From: Lineus longissimus
Taxonomy: Eukaryota > Nemertea > Pilidiophora > Heteronemertea > Lineidae
Direction: 5' to 3'
NCBI RefSeq assembly: GCF_910592395.1
Contig: NC_088312.1
Location: forward strand, 16,623,292-16,687,291
Length of the DNA: 64,000 nt
Shown here: positions 50,805 to 62,416 of the stretch, piece after piece
Numbering within the stretch: the stretch's first letter is position 1
Layout of the letters: each line of letters starts with the position of its first letter
The notes under the pieces: generated by a model
What the model saw: the letters and a program-made list of their open reading frames with translations, nothing else
The model's database searches: none
Told to the model about the DNA's origin: nothing
Made by a program: the position numbers and the translations under genes

Positions 50805-52231
50805 TAGTTTTAATTCGAATTAAATTTAAACCTTAATTCGTATTAAGTGTTCACACTGAAAACGGTGTGGCACGATGCGGAACCGTTTTATCGACATCAG
50901 TTTTTGATTCGAATAGACCATATCAGGGTAACAGGTGGCACCACATGACGGCAGAAAAGTTGCTCCAAATTGTTTTCAACGTTATTCCTCTAATGACGTG
51001 GCATACTGATCGCATTGTCCGCAGCTGCTTTACTACAGTCAGGTGATGCCACCTTTTACCCTGATAAAGTCTAATAGAATAGTCTATATCACTCCGCTAG
51101 AGGCCGTGGACGTATGCTACTAGATGGCGACACATGACAGGACAAAAAGGAGAATCTGGCGGGCTTCTAATGGTTTTAACGAAGGATTACAGGTTGCAGA
51201 TAAGACTTGTTATGGTCATGAACCATGAAAAAAACACTCGTGGAAATGCATGAAAAGAGAGATTAAGTTTTCTTTCGATATTATTGACGACTTGCGATTC
51301 TGGCTCCATGTTATGCTGATGTCAGGTCGACCTTGCGACGGCCACAGATCAGGCGCCGACGGACATTTTTGGATCACTCTGCGTCTGACCCACGAAGTCG
51401 TGGAAGAAATCGGTCGGCGATTCGGTTAGACATGACAAGACTTGCGCCTCACTATGGCACAGATCAGTTACCGATGGAAAAGATCACGAATCGCAAGAGT
51501 TCATCATGTTTTGCGCCCCGACGGATCATGTTTCCGACGGGGCTTACGAAATCTTGCAATTGTGCTGAAGGTGTTCCATTGTAGTCAACCAATGAACCAG
51601 GAGCATAGGCCGATCCATGCCACTGGCCAAATAGCTGCCGAACAATGTGCAAGTCACATGACAGCCAGAACTTGACGATGCAAGTCGCAGTCGACCCGAC
51701 AGCGTTTACGCTTGAATGTGTGGTGATGCGGCGTGTTCCACGATGTGCACGCAGACATTCATTTTCCGACATGACGTACCGTAATTTCCTCACTTGATGC
51801 CGATTCCGTGGTGTAGCGTGCCATCGGAAGGTCGACCGGACATCAGCATTAGCCGCTCCAGAATGCTCTTGATAGTGTCGCAATGAGGAATCGGCGAACT
51901 AATCCGACAGAGGCGCTGACGCACAACTGGTGTTGACACTAGAGGCACTCGCGTCGCTCTTTCAGTGATTACCAGTTGAATGGGCGAGGATCTTATGGTT
52001 TTGATCGACTACCTGGGTCACATATGAGCAAATTTACCTTCAATTATTGCGCAGATCTGTTAAGAGTGAACTAAAAAATCTTTCTGTTTATCCTATTCCC
52101 TCATAATTTAAGAATGTGACACTTTTAATCCAGGTTTACTCTGCGAACTTGGAAGTTTGGAAGGTGCTTTTTGACCCACGGCACCTTGACGTTATCCTGT
52201 CGTCACGGTCTTCAAACCATGTTGTGATGAC
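50805..52231. other. Gene-free stretch with MITE and GC-rich repeats
   Basis: No convincing gene. Contains a TA-flanked foldback element (50923-51064). From 51300 on, the sequence is CpG-rich and related to the repeats at 52.2-53.9 kb. Open frames on both strands lack motifs. Confidence 0.4.
50923..51064. mobile_element. Small foldback MITE, TA-flanked
   Basis: TCAGGGTAACAGGTGGCACC at the left and its near inverse (GGTGCCACC-like GATGCCACCTTTTACCCTGA) at the right, both bordered by TA. The TA target suggests a mariner-like MITE. Confidence 0.6.
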
Positions 52232-52232
52232 G

Positions 52233-52346
52233 TCGGACTGTGACGTGCTTTGCAATGACGCAAAAGGAGCTCATGAGTACTGTTGGACTGAGCGCCTCTA
52301 GTGGCAACACCGTAGTTGTTCCTCAGCGCCACGGCGTGGCACGCCG
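52233..52346. repeat. Dispersed repeat A, copy 1
   Basis: The segment from TCGGACTGTGACGTGCTTTG to GTGGCACGCCG, including GAGCGCCTCTAGTGGCAACA, recurs in the same orientation at 53729-53855 with small indels. Confidence 0.7.
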
Positions 52347-52381
52347 GTTTCTCATTTTGGTATCGAAACGTCACATCAGTC

Positions 52382-52758
52382 TTAGCCCGCACAGCCTGCG
52401 TACTAATGCATCCGCATTTACGCCTGCTGTCGCCCTCTGAAAAACCGGAACCACTGGTAGGAATTCCTACCAGTGGTTCCGGGTGCGCACAACATTTCTG
52501 AGCAGACATCTCCCGTCTCGTGACTCTCCGCTCGTTGCGACATGCATGACAACGCGTTACGCGAGTTACGTCTCGAGTGTTGAATACGTCTGACGTCGTG
52601 ACGGAGGGCGAACGAGGTCAGGACGTCGACGGTGGAGCGTCATAACAGTGGCTCGTCAAATCAGAGTGCGTATCGTTTTAGCCAATCACGGCTCAGACGG
52701 GGAGCGCGACAGCAGTCGTATTTGAGGTACGATGATACGACTGCCCCGGTGGTCTACA
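52382..52758. repeat. 377-bp repeat B, copy 1, with 38-bp palindrome
   Basis: About 97 percent identical to 60874-61250 in the same orientation. It contains a perfect 38-bp palindrome at 52445-52482 centred on GGAATTCC (arms CCGGAACCACTGGTAGGAA). A GTG-initiated frame (MERHNSGSSNQS) is shared by both copies but does not look like protein. Confidence 0.85.
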
Positions 52759-53728
52759 TCAGTCTGTGCAGGCTGCTGTGTCACACACGTCTTCATAGCG
52801 TCACGCGCATGGTGCTGTGCCACGCACATGTTTTCATAGCGTCACGTTGTCAGATGACGTAGTCGCGAAGAAAACCGCGTCAAACGTGACGTCAGCTTGA
52901 AGGGCATTGTCCCGCCGTCAGGTTCTGCAGTCTTTTGGAGTGATAGAGTCTATTGGAATCGGGATGCGGATAGTCCAATAGACGGATTTTAAATTGCCCG
53001 AAACAGCCACGATCTGCGCATATCCGGCGTCTTCTGCACAACCACAGCCTCCTTCTGAGAAAATGACGCGACGGAACGCGACGTAATTTGGCTTTAACAG
53101 TGACTGTGATAACGTCATGCACCCAGAAAACAAGGCTCAGTGCCGCGTCACGACGACATAATTCACCGCGTGCCAAACGAGGAAGAGGCTCTGGTTGACA
53201 GAAGCCCGTATGTGCGCGAAAATGCTAATTTGAAATCAGTCTATACGCATCCACTGCGCGGAGCAACGGACCTAGCACTAATGTTGTCGGTGCTGATGTA
53301 GTTCTCCTTTTCGTTCGAGATTAGTTTTGGGCCATGCCACGTTGAAAAATTGCTCAAATGTGGGTAGACTGGCGTTTTCAACAGATAGCAGATATCTTTT
53401 GTAACAAGAGAGCACTGGACTAGCTTCTCCACCTGGCTGTCCCTCAAAGTAGTAGTGCCAGGCTTGTCCCAACATAGCCAAGATGTGAACGGAGGACGTC
53501 TTTTGATTGGCGCGTTGGCAATTTACGTCTCGGCAGTTAGCTCACAGAGCCCGCATACGGCGAGTTTCCTCGACAGGTTAAAAATATCAAACACGTTGGA
53601 TTTCGACGTGACCGCCTGGCGAGGCGGAAAACTCGCCGAAATTTTGCCAATTTTGCCGCACACTAGAGCTATCTGCCGAGGAAATTCCGTCGCGAGGGAT
53701 TTTCCCGAGCAGATAGTTCTTGTGTATG

Positions 53729-53855
53729 TCGGACTGTGACTTGCTTTGCAATGACGCAAAAGGAGTTCCGCAGTGGAGCTCCGCAGTACTGTTGGACTGA
53801 GCGCCTCTAGTGGCAACATCGTAGTCGTTAGTTAGCGACTCAGCGTGGCACGCCG
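53729..53855. repeat. Dispersed repeat A, copy 2
   Basis: Second copy of the segment at 52233-52346, with an extra GGAGCTCCGCAG-like insertion near 53770 and a short insertion near 53830. Confidence 0.7.
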
Positions 53856-54648
53856 TTTCCCATTGGGGAGTTTGGAGTTTTTCGGGCAGAAAACCAGAAA
53901 ATGACATGCCAACCGAGGTAGAGGAAAACTATTTTGCCGGTCGAGTTTCTGGTTTTTACTTCATGACAAACAGTAGAGTGTCAAAAAGAATAATACTTAG
54001 CGCGGTATATATAAATTTATTGGTGTATTCGATTGACAACTAATAAGATCCCGTGTACTACACTGTAGTCATGTTGTGGTGCGTAGTCAGTCTGTCGATG
54101 TTTTTCATAGACACTCCGGAGCCAAACGACGGACTTCTTCAGTTCGGGTGTAACTGTAATGGAGGAAATCAAAAAAGATGCGTTAATAGAAGGGTCTTGT
54201 CCGAAACTGGAAAAGACAAGGTCAGGAATTACAGTATATTAAAGATGAACAGTCAGTAATATGGCCGATTATATATTAATGTAGGTAGGAGGGCCTCGCG
54301 TTCTGAGAATGGCCAGTTCGGCGGATTACATGGTGCGAGTACCATACACCATTCAATTTCATATGTTGTTGCGATTGATCGGTGTAATCCGGCGATTTGA
54401 CCATTCACAGGGAAAGCGAGGCTCCTTAATATAGAATCTGCCATATTGCCGACTGTTCATATTAGGTCAGGAATTATATACAGTGATTGCCTCAGTTTAC
54501 TATACTATAGATGGCTCCAAGTCCATGGATTTAATGCTCGATAACACTTGTTAAATTGTGAAATGGTGAATTCTGTAGAGATCTCCCAAATTTTCTGCAC
54601 AAACACAAAGCCCACATGCGACGTCATTCTGACGTTGTGCTACATTAA

Positions 54649-54733
54649 AGCCCGCCCCACACGCTGAGGAAAGTGCCACACGTTGCCACGTGTGGCACTT
54701 TGCTCAGCAACTTCCTCAGCGTGTGGGGCGGGC
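54649..54733. mobile_element. 85-bp hairpin MITE, TTAA-flanked
   Basis: AGCCCGCCCCACACGCTGAG at the left pairs with CTCAGCGTGTGGGGCGGGC at the right. A second hairpin AAAGTGCCACACG/CGTGTGGCACTTT lies inside. TTAA is on both sides (54645-54648 and 54734-54737). Confidence 0.75.
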
Positions 54734-54750
54734 TTAAGGCAGGAGTAAGG

Positions 54751-54998
54751 CACAGGTACTTGACGCAAAAGTTGCAGTAAAAACACCCTCTTCACTAAAA
54801 ACGCCCGTTTTACCGACCTAGGATCGTGAAAACGCCAATTTTACCGACTTAGGAGTGTATAATACACTCCTAAGCCAATTTTACCGACTTGGGAGTGTTG
54901 TTGGCGTTTTCACGATCCTATGTCGGTAAAACGGGCGTTTTCAGTGAAGAGGGCGTTTTTACTGCAACTATTCACAACTTTTGCGTCAAGTACCTGTG
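54751..54998. mobile_element. 248-bp palindromic hAT-type MITE, 8-bp TSD
   Basis: TIR CACAGGTACTTGACGCAAAA at the left is inverted at the right end, and both arms are near mirror images to the centre at about 54862 (AATACACTCCTAAG). GAGTAAGG flanks the element on both sides (54743-54750 and 54999-55006). An 8-bp duplication is characteristic of hAT (or P) superfamily insertions. Confidence 0.9.
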
Positions 54999-55261
54999 GA
55001 GTAAGGCAGGAGTACGTGAATGGCATCGTATAACGTTGCGCAAGACGGTCTTTTGGATAAAAACGGACAAAATGAGGTGGCACGTTAGAAATCTTTTGAA
55101 CCGAATAGCCGTCAGGAAATTAATTGTGTGCAACAAGTTTGTTGCACGTCGTACGTATAGGCGAAAATGTATTATGATGCACAAGTTGGTCGATTTGTAT
55201 TATGTTTTAACAAATTGTGAAACTGGTTTGAAAGTTTCATTTCAACGATTTGAACATTTAC

Positions 55262-55456
55262 CTGTAGGATTTTACTTCCATTAATTGTTGCTGTCGTTGT
55301 CAATGGTAAATCGTCCATCACTGGGAGTTGTGTTGCGTCAATGATTGTGAATTCTTCGGCAATTTCTTCGTCCTGCTTTAGGATCAGAACGTCATTTTTG
55401 GAGTAGGCCAATATAGTTAATGGTACTTCCTTTGTGGAATTTTCCGTATCCAATTC
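55262..55456 (-). CDS. OB-fold gene, exon 4
   Basis: A 195-nt exon between TTTATTTGCAG and GTAAATG, phase 0 at both ends. It encodes TKEVPLTILAYSKNDVLILK, a Glu/Asp-rich segment, then LPLTTTATINGSKILQ. Later exons are not identified to the left, so the 3' end of the gene is missing or lies beyond inserted repeats. Confidence 0.6.
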
Positions 55457-57248
55457 CTGCAAATAAAAATTTTGTAATAGTCATTTACATCTAGTTCATC
55501 TCGTTTTACGTCTATTTTGAAGCGGACACTTTGTCAAAACAGTTTGTGAATGCGCGTTTCCAATCAGGTGATTAACACGTGCACACGCGACGACAGACAG
55601 CGGACCACGTGATGGGATTACTGTACTTGCGTTTTACTTAGCGTTTTACTTAAGCAAAGCAACGAAAAAGGCGTCTTGATGGTATAACCACAACTTCGAA
55701 CATAGTTTAATAGATTGCCGATAGATGGCGCTGTACCTTTCTAGGAAGTCATGAATATTACAATTAAGGCGAGTACGTGCGCCATGTGCTGAAAGTTTTA
55801 CAGGTATGAACGAATTCTACGTCCTAGGAATGCATGTCCCCCAAACAATAGTTGCGCTTTGTTAAGGGCAGGGCTAGCTACATAACCCCATACAATGGAG
55901 CAACGCGGCTTAACGCGTTAGAACAAAGCGGACTTCTGTTCCGGGGGACCTAGATTCCTTTCACACCGGCGGCGAAAATGTAGATACACCCATGCAGGCA
56001 TGTCTTCTGCTGTGTCAGTTTTTTCTGGCGAAGTGAAATGATCGGTTTTCGTGAACCTTTCGTTAATTTTGTAGACTACTTTGAATTAGTTTTAAGATCA
56101 TATGAGCGCCATACAGTCAAACTGACGGCTGTAAAATCAGTCAAAAACTTTGGTAATGAAGGCAAGTATACCTACTGGTAGGCCCTAGGACCTCAAGCCT
56201 ACAGGTCTGAAGGTAATGAATGGTTCAATCAAACCAAACACCGAGGGATCTCTGCGCCAATGCCAACTAGGCCTATGATTAACAAAACATAATTCCAATA
56301 TTAAATCAGATCAGATTCCAACAACCATAATTTTGGTGTAGGCCTAAAGAGCTTATGGCAAACTGTCCAGTTCGGAAAAGTTCTCCAAGAAAAGCTTGCG
56401 AAATTCCCGCTCACTCGTGACTGGTTTGGCGTGAAAACCTTTGTGCATAATTTATTACTGTTATACCGCAGCGCCACGCCATCTACCATAATTTATTGAA
56501 AATTATGGTCAAAATTCTGGTTATACTATCTAGACACGACCACAAAAAACATGGAAGCGAGTTTCGGCAGACATATCCCGACGTCAGCACGGGTATGTTT
56601 GCTTGGAGACATTTGCGGTGTGCTGCCAGAACGGTCGAATGGCCGAAGGTGTGATTGACGACTGCTTGCACACACCCCCCCCCCCTCAACAGCCCACATT
56701 ATGGAATGATTTGTCAATTGGTTTCGGTCCCATCAAAGGACAGAATCATGAAAAGTGCACCTATATACTGAGGTCATTGACATTCAGGGTACTCATTTAG
56801 ACGACTTCCGACCACCAAGGTCATTGGGTAAAGGTCACTCCTCACCTATTGGCTCCGGACCAACCAACAGCCATTGGCTGTTGACCAACACCTACTTACA
56901 GTACTTTACTCGTTTTGTTCACATTACATAATGATTTCGATCGAGAAATGTCAAGGTGCAAGATCACTCATTCATCACATCGGGAACCAGACATTTACAA
57001 TGTAGTATTGTTGCAATATGTTACTGCTATACATTAAATAATGCATTATATAAACATACGTTTCTCTTTTTAATGAGAAAGATGGTCATCCATTTGGAGT
57101 GAAATACCTATAATATACTATTACACAATGTGGAAATATTATGTGAAAATCGATTAGTCATTATTTTGTAGTAAAAAAATAGTTTAAACACAAAATGCGA
57201 GTAGCCGAACAATAGCTTAGGCCTTTGTCATTGCATTCTATTACTTAC
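55457..57248. other. Intron 3 of OB-fold gene with repeats
   Basis: No coding frame supported. It includes a run of C (56676-56687), AT-rich stretches and short ORFs of no recognisable kind. It is inferred to be intron because flanking exons splice in phase. Confidence 0.5.
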
Positions 57249-57458
57249 GTCTATAGTAGTCTCGTCAGTACTAACCAGATAAGTTGTACCGTTGTAGATG
57301 TCGACTTCTGCGTTCTGCAGTCGAATTCTTTTATTGCGATGTTCTTCTGTAATTAGATCAGCCTGTCCGTTCCACAATTTACACGAGACTTCTTCATTGT
57401 CATGTGCAATGCGTACATCTTTCCTTGACCATCCCTGGCCAGATTGTAGAGGGAATAT
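57249..57458 (-). CDS. OB-fold gene, exon 3 (RPA1-like strand block)
   Basis: A 210-nt exon between TTTCATTCCAG and GTAAGT. GQGWSRKDVRIAHDNEEVSC and KLWNGQADLI, then NKRIRLQNAEVDIYNG and LVSTDETTID, follow the pattern of an RPA70-type OB fold: W-R-K-V-D strand, C-LW-A, I-I-N-V-Y-G. Such domains bind single-stranded DNA. Phase 0 at both ends. Confidence 0.65.
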
Positions 57459-57608
57459 CTGGAATGAAAGCACTTCCATTGAAATTTGTATACTATGGCG
57501 TATGAATATGCAAGACGTATATGCAAAACTGTCAAACTGGAATACAGTTTCTATATACATAGAAATTGCAGGAAGGTTATTACACTAAGGCAAGTCTACT
57601 GCACTTAC

Positions 57609-57743
57609 TCTAGTCACTTTCCCAGTTACAGTCACCCTCTTCCTTTTTTTGAAGGATAGCACTTGTTTTACTGTGCTTTCAGGAGGATGATAAAAATTTT
57701 GCAAGGTCTTGTCATCAATCAAGAAGGCCGCTGTTGGAAAAAT
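57609..57743 (-). CDS. OB-fold gene, exon 2
   Basis: A 135-nt exon between AAATTTCAG and GTAAGT. It encodes FPTAAFLIDDKTLQNFYHPP and a basic KKRKRVTVTGKVTR that begins the OB barrel completed in exon 3. Phase 0 at both ends. Confidence 0.6.
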
Positions 57744-58526
57744 CTGAAATTTAATTAAAATGTGGTTTTACATTTAGGTTCAAGTTCATAATTCAAGGCA
57801 AAAAGTGTCAGTCTCGGCACTAAAGTCTTTTAGGAAAGCAACTAAGAGCGTTACCATATGCAGTAAGATTGATTTACTGCACTAGACGGGATGTCTTGGA
57901 CCTAGCCCTAGCCGGCAAATTTCATTACAGATCAATTTCGTAGTGACGCGTCTGCTGCGATCATTTTCTATGCATTTGTATTGAAAGACACAAACTGCCG
58001 CGCAAGCGTTGCTAACACGTTGCTTAACGGCAGTTCTCATTGAATGGAAATGCATAGAAAGTGATCAGATTTTACGACACCGGAATTCAGAAGTGCCAGA
58101 TTACATCAATCGTAAGAGGCGCCGTTAGTCGGCATTCGTCGACTTGGGCAAGTCATGTATTATTATTAGTGAGGTTTCGCAACCTGACGAACTCGGAGAA
58201 CGAAGTACGAAATGCGAGAACGAAGTACGAAATGCGTACAATGTCAGTTTTTGATTAAATTCACTTCGTAGTGGACCCTTCGTTGTTCGGCGTAACTGAA
58301 ATTATTTCAGTAACAATGGTCCCTGTCAGACCATCGGCATTTTTTGCGCATTACCTCAGTAATTACTATTAACTACTGCTTATCATTACCGTACTAAATT
58401 ATTCAAAGCTATGAAGTATAAGACTTCATCGTTAACGTTGATTTTTCAGAATTTATACAGATATTCTAAATTTTTAATGTGTACGATTTTGTAAGATTTT
58501 AATATACATTACGGAATTTCCCCTAC

Positions 58527-58733
58527 CTTAGTTTTTGCGGAAATCCTGATAGTAAGTTCGTCATGGATGACTCTGGCGTCCTTAAGTAGGTAGAACTCGT
58601 CCTCTTCCAATGATGCGGTCTTGTCGGCGAACAAAGTATATGCATCCATAGCAGTTCTCAGAAAAACTTTAGCCATAATGAAGGTGTCTTTTTTAAACAC
58701 CTTGATTGTGCGAATTCGTATTATATTAGCCAT
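58527..58733 (-). CDS. OB-fold gene, exon 1
   Basis: Begins with ATG at 58733 (MANIIRIRTIKVFKKDTF) and runs 69 codons to the donor AAG|GTAGGG. It encodes MAKVFLRTAMDAYTLFADK and DEFYLLKDARVIHDELTIRI. All four exons are multiples of three in phase 0, strong support for a real gene. The identity beyond an OB-fold protein is unknown; a SSB-like or RPA-related host gene is the best guess, but a transposon origin is not excluded. Confidence 0.65.
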
Positions 58734-60001
58734 ATTTCTGAAATTGATTTATACAGATCAAAGTTATTATGTATAACATCCTACTTGACAGAAAACGGAA
58801 TGCCATCTACAGTCGGCAATACATTGATGTTAGCAAACCTGCCCTATTAGGCAACGATGTTGACAAATCTCCCAAGTAATGCGGAGGTGGCTCCTCCGCA
58901 TTATTGGGCGGCTTGGTCCTATAATTTAAACAGATTAGGAAACCTCTTGGAGGAACTACTCTAACAGAGTAGGTCCTCCAAGAGGCCATCTTCTCGCCTC
59001 TGACCACAGTTCGTATAGTAGGCCTAATTGGCCAAAATGCCTTCAACTCGTATCAAACAATCCCGACCCTGTAGTTCATTTGCTACATCAACTACTTCTT
59101 CAGGAAATACAAACAGCTGATCCCGGTAGCCAACCATCTTCCACCATAACTACAGCCACAATCATTGATAATGCATTCTTCATTGCTTAAAGACCCATGA
59201 ATGTCAAAAAATCACCTTGTCATATTAGTCTTTTCGTATAGTACACAGAATAAGCTACCCTCTGCCGTTTGTTTTATTAAATTCCGATGGATATTGAGCG
59301 AGATATTGAGGAATTTGTGACTCCAAATCCCGATGCTAAATGCAGTACTGTGAACGAATTCTGAAGTCCAGTATGTAAATTTATTCATGACGTACCACCA
59401 GGAATAGTTAAATATCAAATTCTGGACCATACATAGTTTGGTTAAATGCATTTTGGTGATGATCAGTGAATTTCTCAACAGAAAGAACTGTATTTCGGTG
59501 CCAAGCATGTCTGTTACTCTAACATACAGTGTTTAAAACGCGCCCTGCCTAGTGAAACGTCATCAGGCAGAGATAATGAATAGAAGTTCAGCGTACTGTT
59601 TTTAGTACCGGTGTTTACAAAATCACCCGTAACTTCTTAACCAGTTGGAATTTTTTCACAAATCAAAAAGCATATTAATCAGTATTATGTATGCTTTAAT
59701 ATCAGAAGTTATTATTTCAGGTATTCATACATCTTTAATGTGCACCTCATAATCCTCTCCAAAACCCAACTGCATGTACACGCCGTAGGCCTAAATCTAG
59801 CATGCGTCTTTCACTTCACTGGATTACGATATTACTGCAGAATTAATCTGCTGGACTTACCTAGTTGAAGATCCTAACGCTTGATTTTACTCGAGAGCAT
59901 CGAATGGAACTGAAGACAGCATGTGGAACATCAGGGCTTTTATACTGTTTCATCAATAGGTCGATTAAATAATAAATCTTTCAGTTATCAGTTGATGTAA
60001 G
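58734..60001. other. Gene-free stretch with two hairpins
   Basis: Upstream region of the OB-fold gene. Hairpins lie at 58871-58909 (AATGCGGAGG/CTCCTCCGCATT) and 58943-58985 (CCTCTTGGAGGA with its inverse, nearly perfect). No further gene is supported. Confidence 0.45.
58943..58985. repeat. 43-bp near-perfect palindrome
   Basis: CCTCTTGGAGGAACTACTCT pairs with AGAGTAGGTCCTCCAAGAGG with one mismatch per arm, and a 3-nt centre. It lies about 210 bp upstream of the OB-fold gene start. Confidence 0.7.
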
Positions 60002-60117
60002 GCCGGTGACAGTCTGCCGTGTAAGCGAAGCGACATGTCAGCGTTCAGCCAATTAGACGGCTCAATAACTGATTCGGCAGATGTAGTCGCTTAGTTTCGC
60101 GGTAGTCTGTTACCGGC
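60002..60117. mobile_element. 116-bp foldback MITE
   Basis: GCCGGTGACAGTCTGCCG at the left and the inverse of GCCGGTAACAGACTACCG at the right, with subterminal AAGCGA also inverted. No clear target duplication. Confidence 0.6.
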
Positions 60118-60618
60118 TCAAAGTGTACTTTCCTCAGATTGTTTATGAATAGTTTTTGTTATGTTGTAATTATTGAGTTTTGTCAGAATTCAATAAATTG
60201 AATTGAAATGAATCAGTTAAACAGTAACTGTTTACATCACTCTTTTAAACTACTGGATGTACACGTCAATAAGGCCTCGATTACATAGAGTTATACGGTA
60301 CACGAAGACGCTAATGAACAATGGTTGAATCAAAGGTTCATGACCATGAAACCATTGTTCATTGCCGTGTTCTTGTTCGCGACCCAAAAAAGGTCATCGA
60401 TTGACGGAAAAAGGCGCATTGTACAATGAATATACTACTGTCCATGACAAAATTGCGTCTCTTCCGATCGGGGATTCTAAATTTTAGCCAATATTTTTGT
60501 TATAACACATTAATGATTTCTTGTAGTAATGACATTTTTATCACCACATTTTAGTGTGCTTCCTTGACCTCAGAAATCTGAGGCGAGGTAACTGCGATAC
60601 TAGTCAATTTACCCATCA

Positions 60619-60870
60619 CTATAGAGCTTGTGCAGTCCACTGAATCACGTGACTGGCGGTCAAAATGACGCTGTTCCTTGGTACAATAATACAAAAGGTG
60701 CCACGAGGCGCGGCCTTCAAAATGTTGCGCACCTCTTTTGACGTGAGGTAACATCATAAAACGTTGAAGGACAGCTCCAAACCTTTGTTGATTGAAGAAA
60801 CTGCGTCACTCTGACCGCCAGGTCAACCCCCAGTCAGGTGACTGATTACGTCACTGCACAAGCTCTATAG
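60619..60870. mobile_element. 252-bp MITE with perfect 18-bp TIR
   Basis: CTATAGAGCTTGTGCAGT (60619-60636) is exactly inverted at 60853-60870. Subterminal TGACTGGCGGTCA-type sequence is also inverted. It directly abuts repeat B copy 2. Confidence 0.8.
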
Positions 60871-60873
60871 CTG

Positions 60874-61250
60874 TTAGCCCGCACAGCCGGCGTACTAATG
60901 CATCCGCATTTACGCCTGCTGTCGCCCTCTGAAAAACCGGAACCACTGGTAGGAATTCCTACCAGTGGTTCTGGGTGCGCACAACATTTCTGAGCAGACG
61001 TCTCCTGTCTCGTGACTCTCCGCTCGTTGCGACATGCATGACGACGCGTTACGCGAGTTACGTCTCGAGTGTTGAATACGTCTGACGTCGTGACGGAGGG
61101 CGAACGAGGTCAGGACGTCGACGGTGGAGCGTCATAACAGTGGCTCGTCAAATCAGAGTGCGGATCGTTTTAGCCAATCACGGCTCAGACGGGGAGGGCG
61201 ACAGCAGTCGTATTTGAGGTACGATGATACGACTGCCCCGGCGGTCTATA
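60874..61250. repeat. 377-bp repeat B, copy 2
   Basis: Near-identical to 52382-52758. The palindrome at 60937-60974 has one mismatch. The left edge starts 4 bp after the MITE end. Confidence 0.85.
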
Positions 61251-61277
61251 TAGCTGTGTCAGTGATCCGGCAAGCTC

Positions 61278-61417
61278 AGGGGCTAAGATTCACCAAAAAA
61301 CTTAAGTCTAAGTTTGATCTTAAGTTCAAAATGCTGCTTTCTCATTGGCTCACACCATGTCACATGACCATCTTAAGTTTAATTTTGGACTTAAGTTTTT
61401 TTTGTGAATACGAGCCC
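61278..61417. mobile_element. 140-bp MITE with about 30-bp TIRs
   Basis: GGGGCTAAGATTCACC followed by AAAAAACTTAAGTC at the left matches the inverse of GGGCTCGTATTCAC then AAAAAAAACTTAAGTC at the right. No certain target duplication. Confidence 0.65.
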
Positions 61418-61728
61418 TGGAAACTAGTGACCTCAGATTTCATGACAGGATTTCTAGGTACATTCAATGGGTCCAAAGTACAAAATGACGCAATAACGTC
61501 GAAATGTCGTGCATTTAGACACTGTGACGTCACTTCGTCTTCGGCGACGTCGTTGCGAGGCATGACGTGATGCCCGTTGCTGATGACGTCCCGCATGAAG
61601 TTGGCGTATTGGGTCACGTGCCAGTAATGGCGAATCAGTGCGGGCTTACGTGGTAAAAGTAGTACTTAAAAAAAACGTGTTCCTACTCTAGTTATATGTC
61701 AGTAACGGGTAAAACGTCCTCAAATATT

Positions 61729-62086
61729 CGTTTTGACATATAAATAATTTTTTAAACAATTAATTTTCAGTTTTCAGAAAGTTTCATTTTAATCACACCA
61801 TTGGATCTACTTTTGGCTGGCCCAATGTATTACTACGTACGCCCATATCCAGTGGCTCCATTGAAAGGAAGTAGGAAATAGCACCACCTAACTTCAATAC
61901 CCCCAAACCCTGAAATTATCACGGTCAACTCACAACGAAACTTTTATAGTTTGAAGTGTTAGGTTAGAACTTTATTATGTCCAAAGCGTTCTTTCCAACG
62001 AAACTCTGGGACAAAATTATGAGCCCGGACATTCAGTCTTATTTAATGGTAAATACATTGGCTTTTCATTACAGGTGCGTGACCAT
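61729..62086 (+). repeat. 350-bp direct repeat C, copy 1, with exon-like ATG
   Basis: It contains an ATG at 61977 opening MSKAFFPTKLWDKIMSPD and a possible donor ATG|GTAAAT, then an acceptor TTTTCATTACAG|G. Similar to 62417-62767. It could be the promoter and first exon of a gene or part of a repeat. Confidence 0.55.
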
Positions 62087-62416
62087 TGATGGCCGTATTT
62101 CGCAACAAAAATTTATATTTCGTAAGGTCAATGCATTCGTTCATTTCTTTTTCCTGTGGCGTTCTGAAAAACATATTTTCGTTGACACATGTCACAAAAA
62201 CCACGAATCTATACTATAATTTGAGGAATGCCACGGCGATGGTTGTGTTCCGAAATCTCTCGCGTGCTGACGTATGCTCGCCTAGAGATGTGCCAGGACG
62301 CATTATTTCGTGGTCAAAATTGACCTTATCGACAAATTGGAATTTAATGGCGACCTTTTTTTCCATTTTTGCGACTTTTTCATCTGTTTCCACGAGAGAT
62401 AGTTCTGCAGTGACGT

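Noticed and set aside
52632-52862. MERHNSGSSNQS ORF shared with 61124-61570
   Set aside because: Conserved only because the 377-bp DNA repeat is duplicated; frames diverge immediately outside it and begin with GTG.
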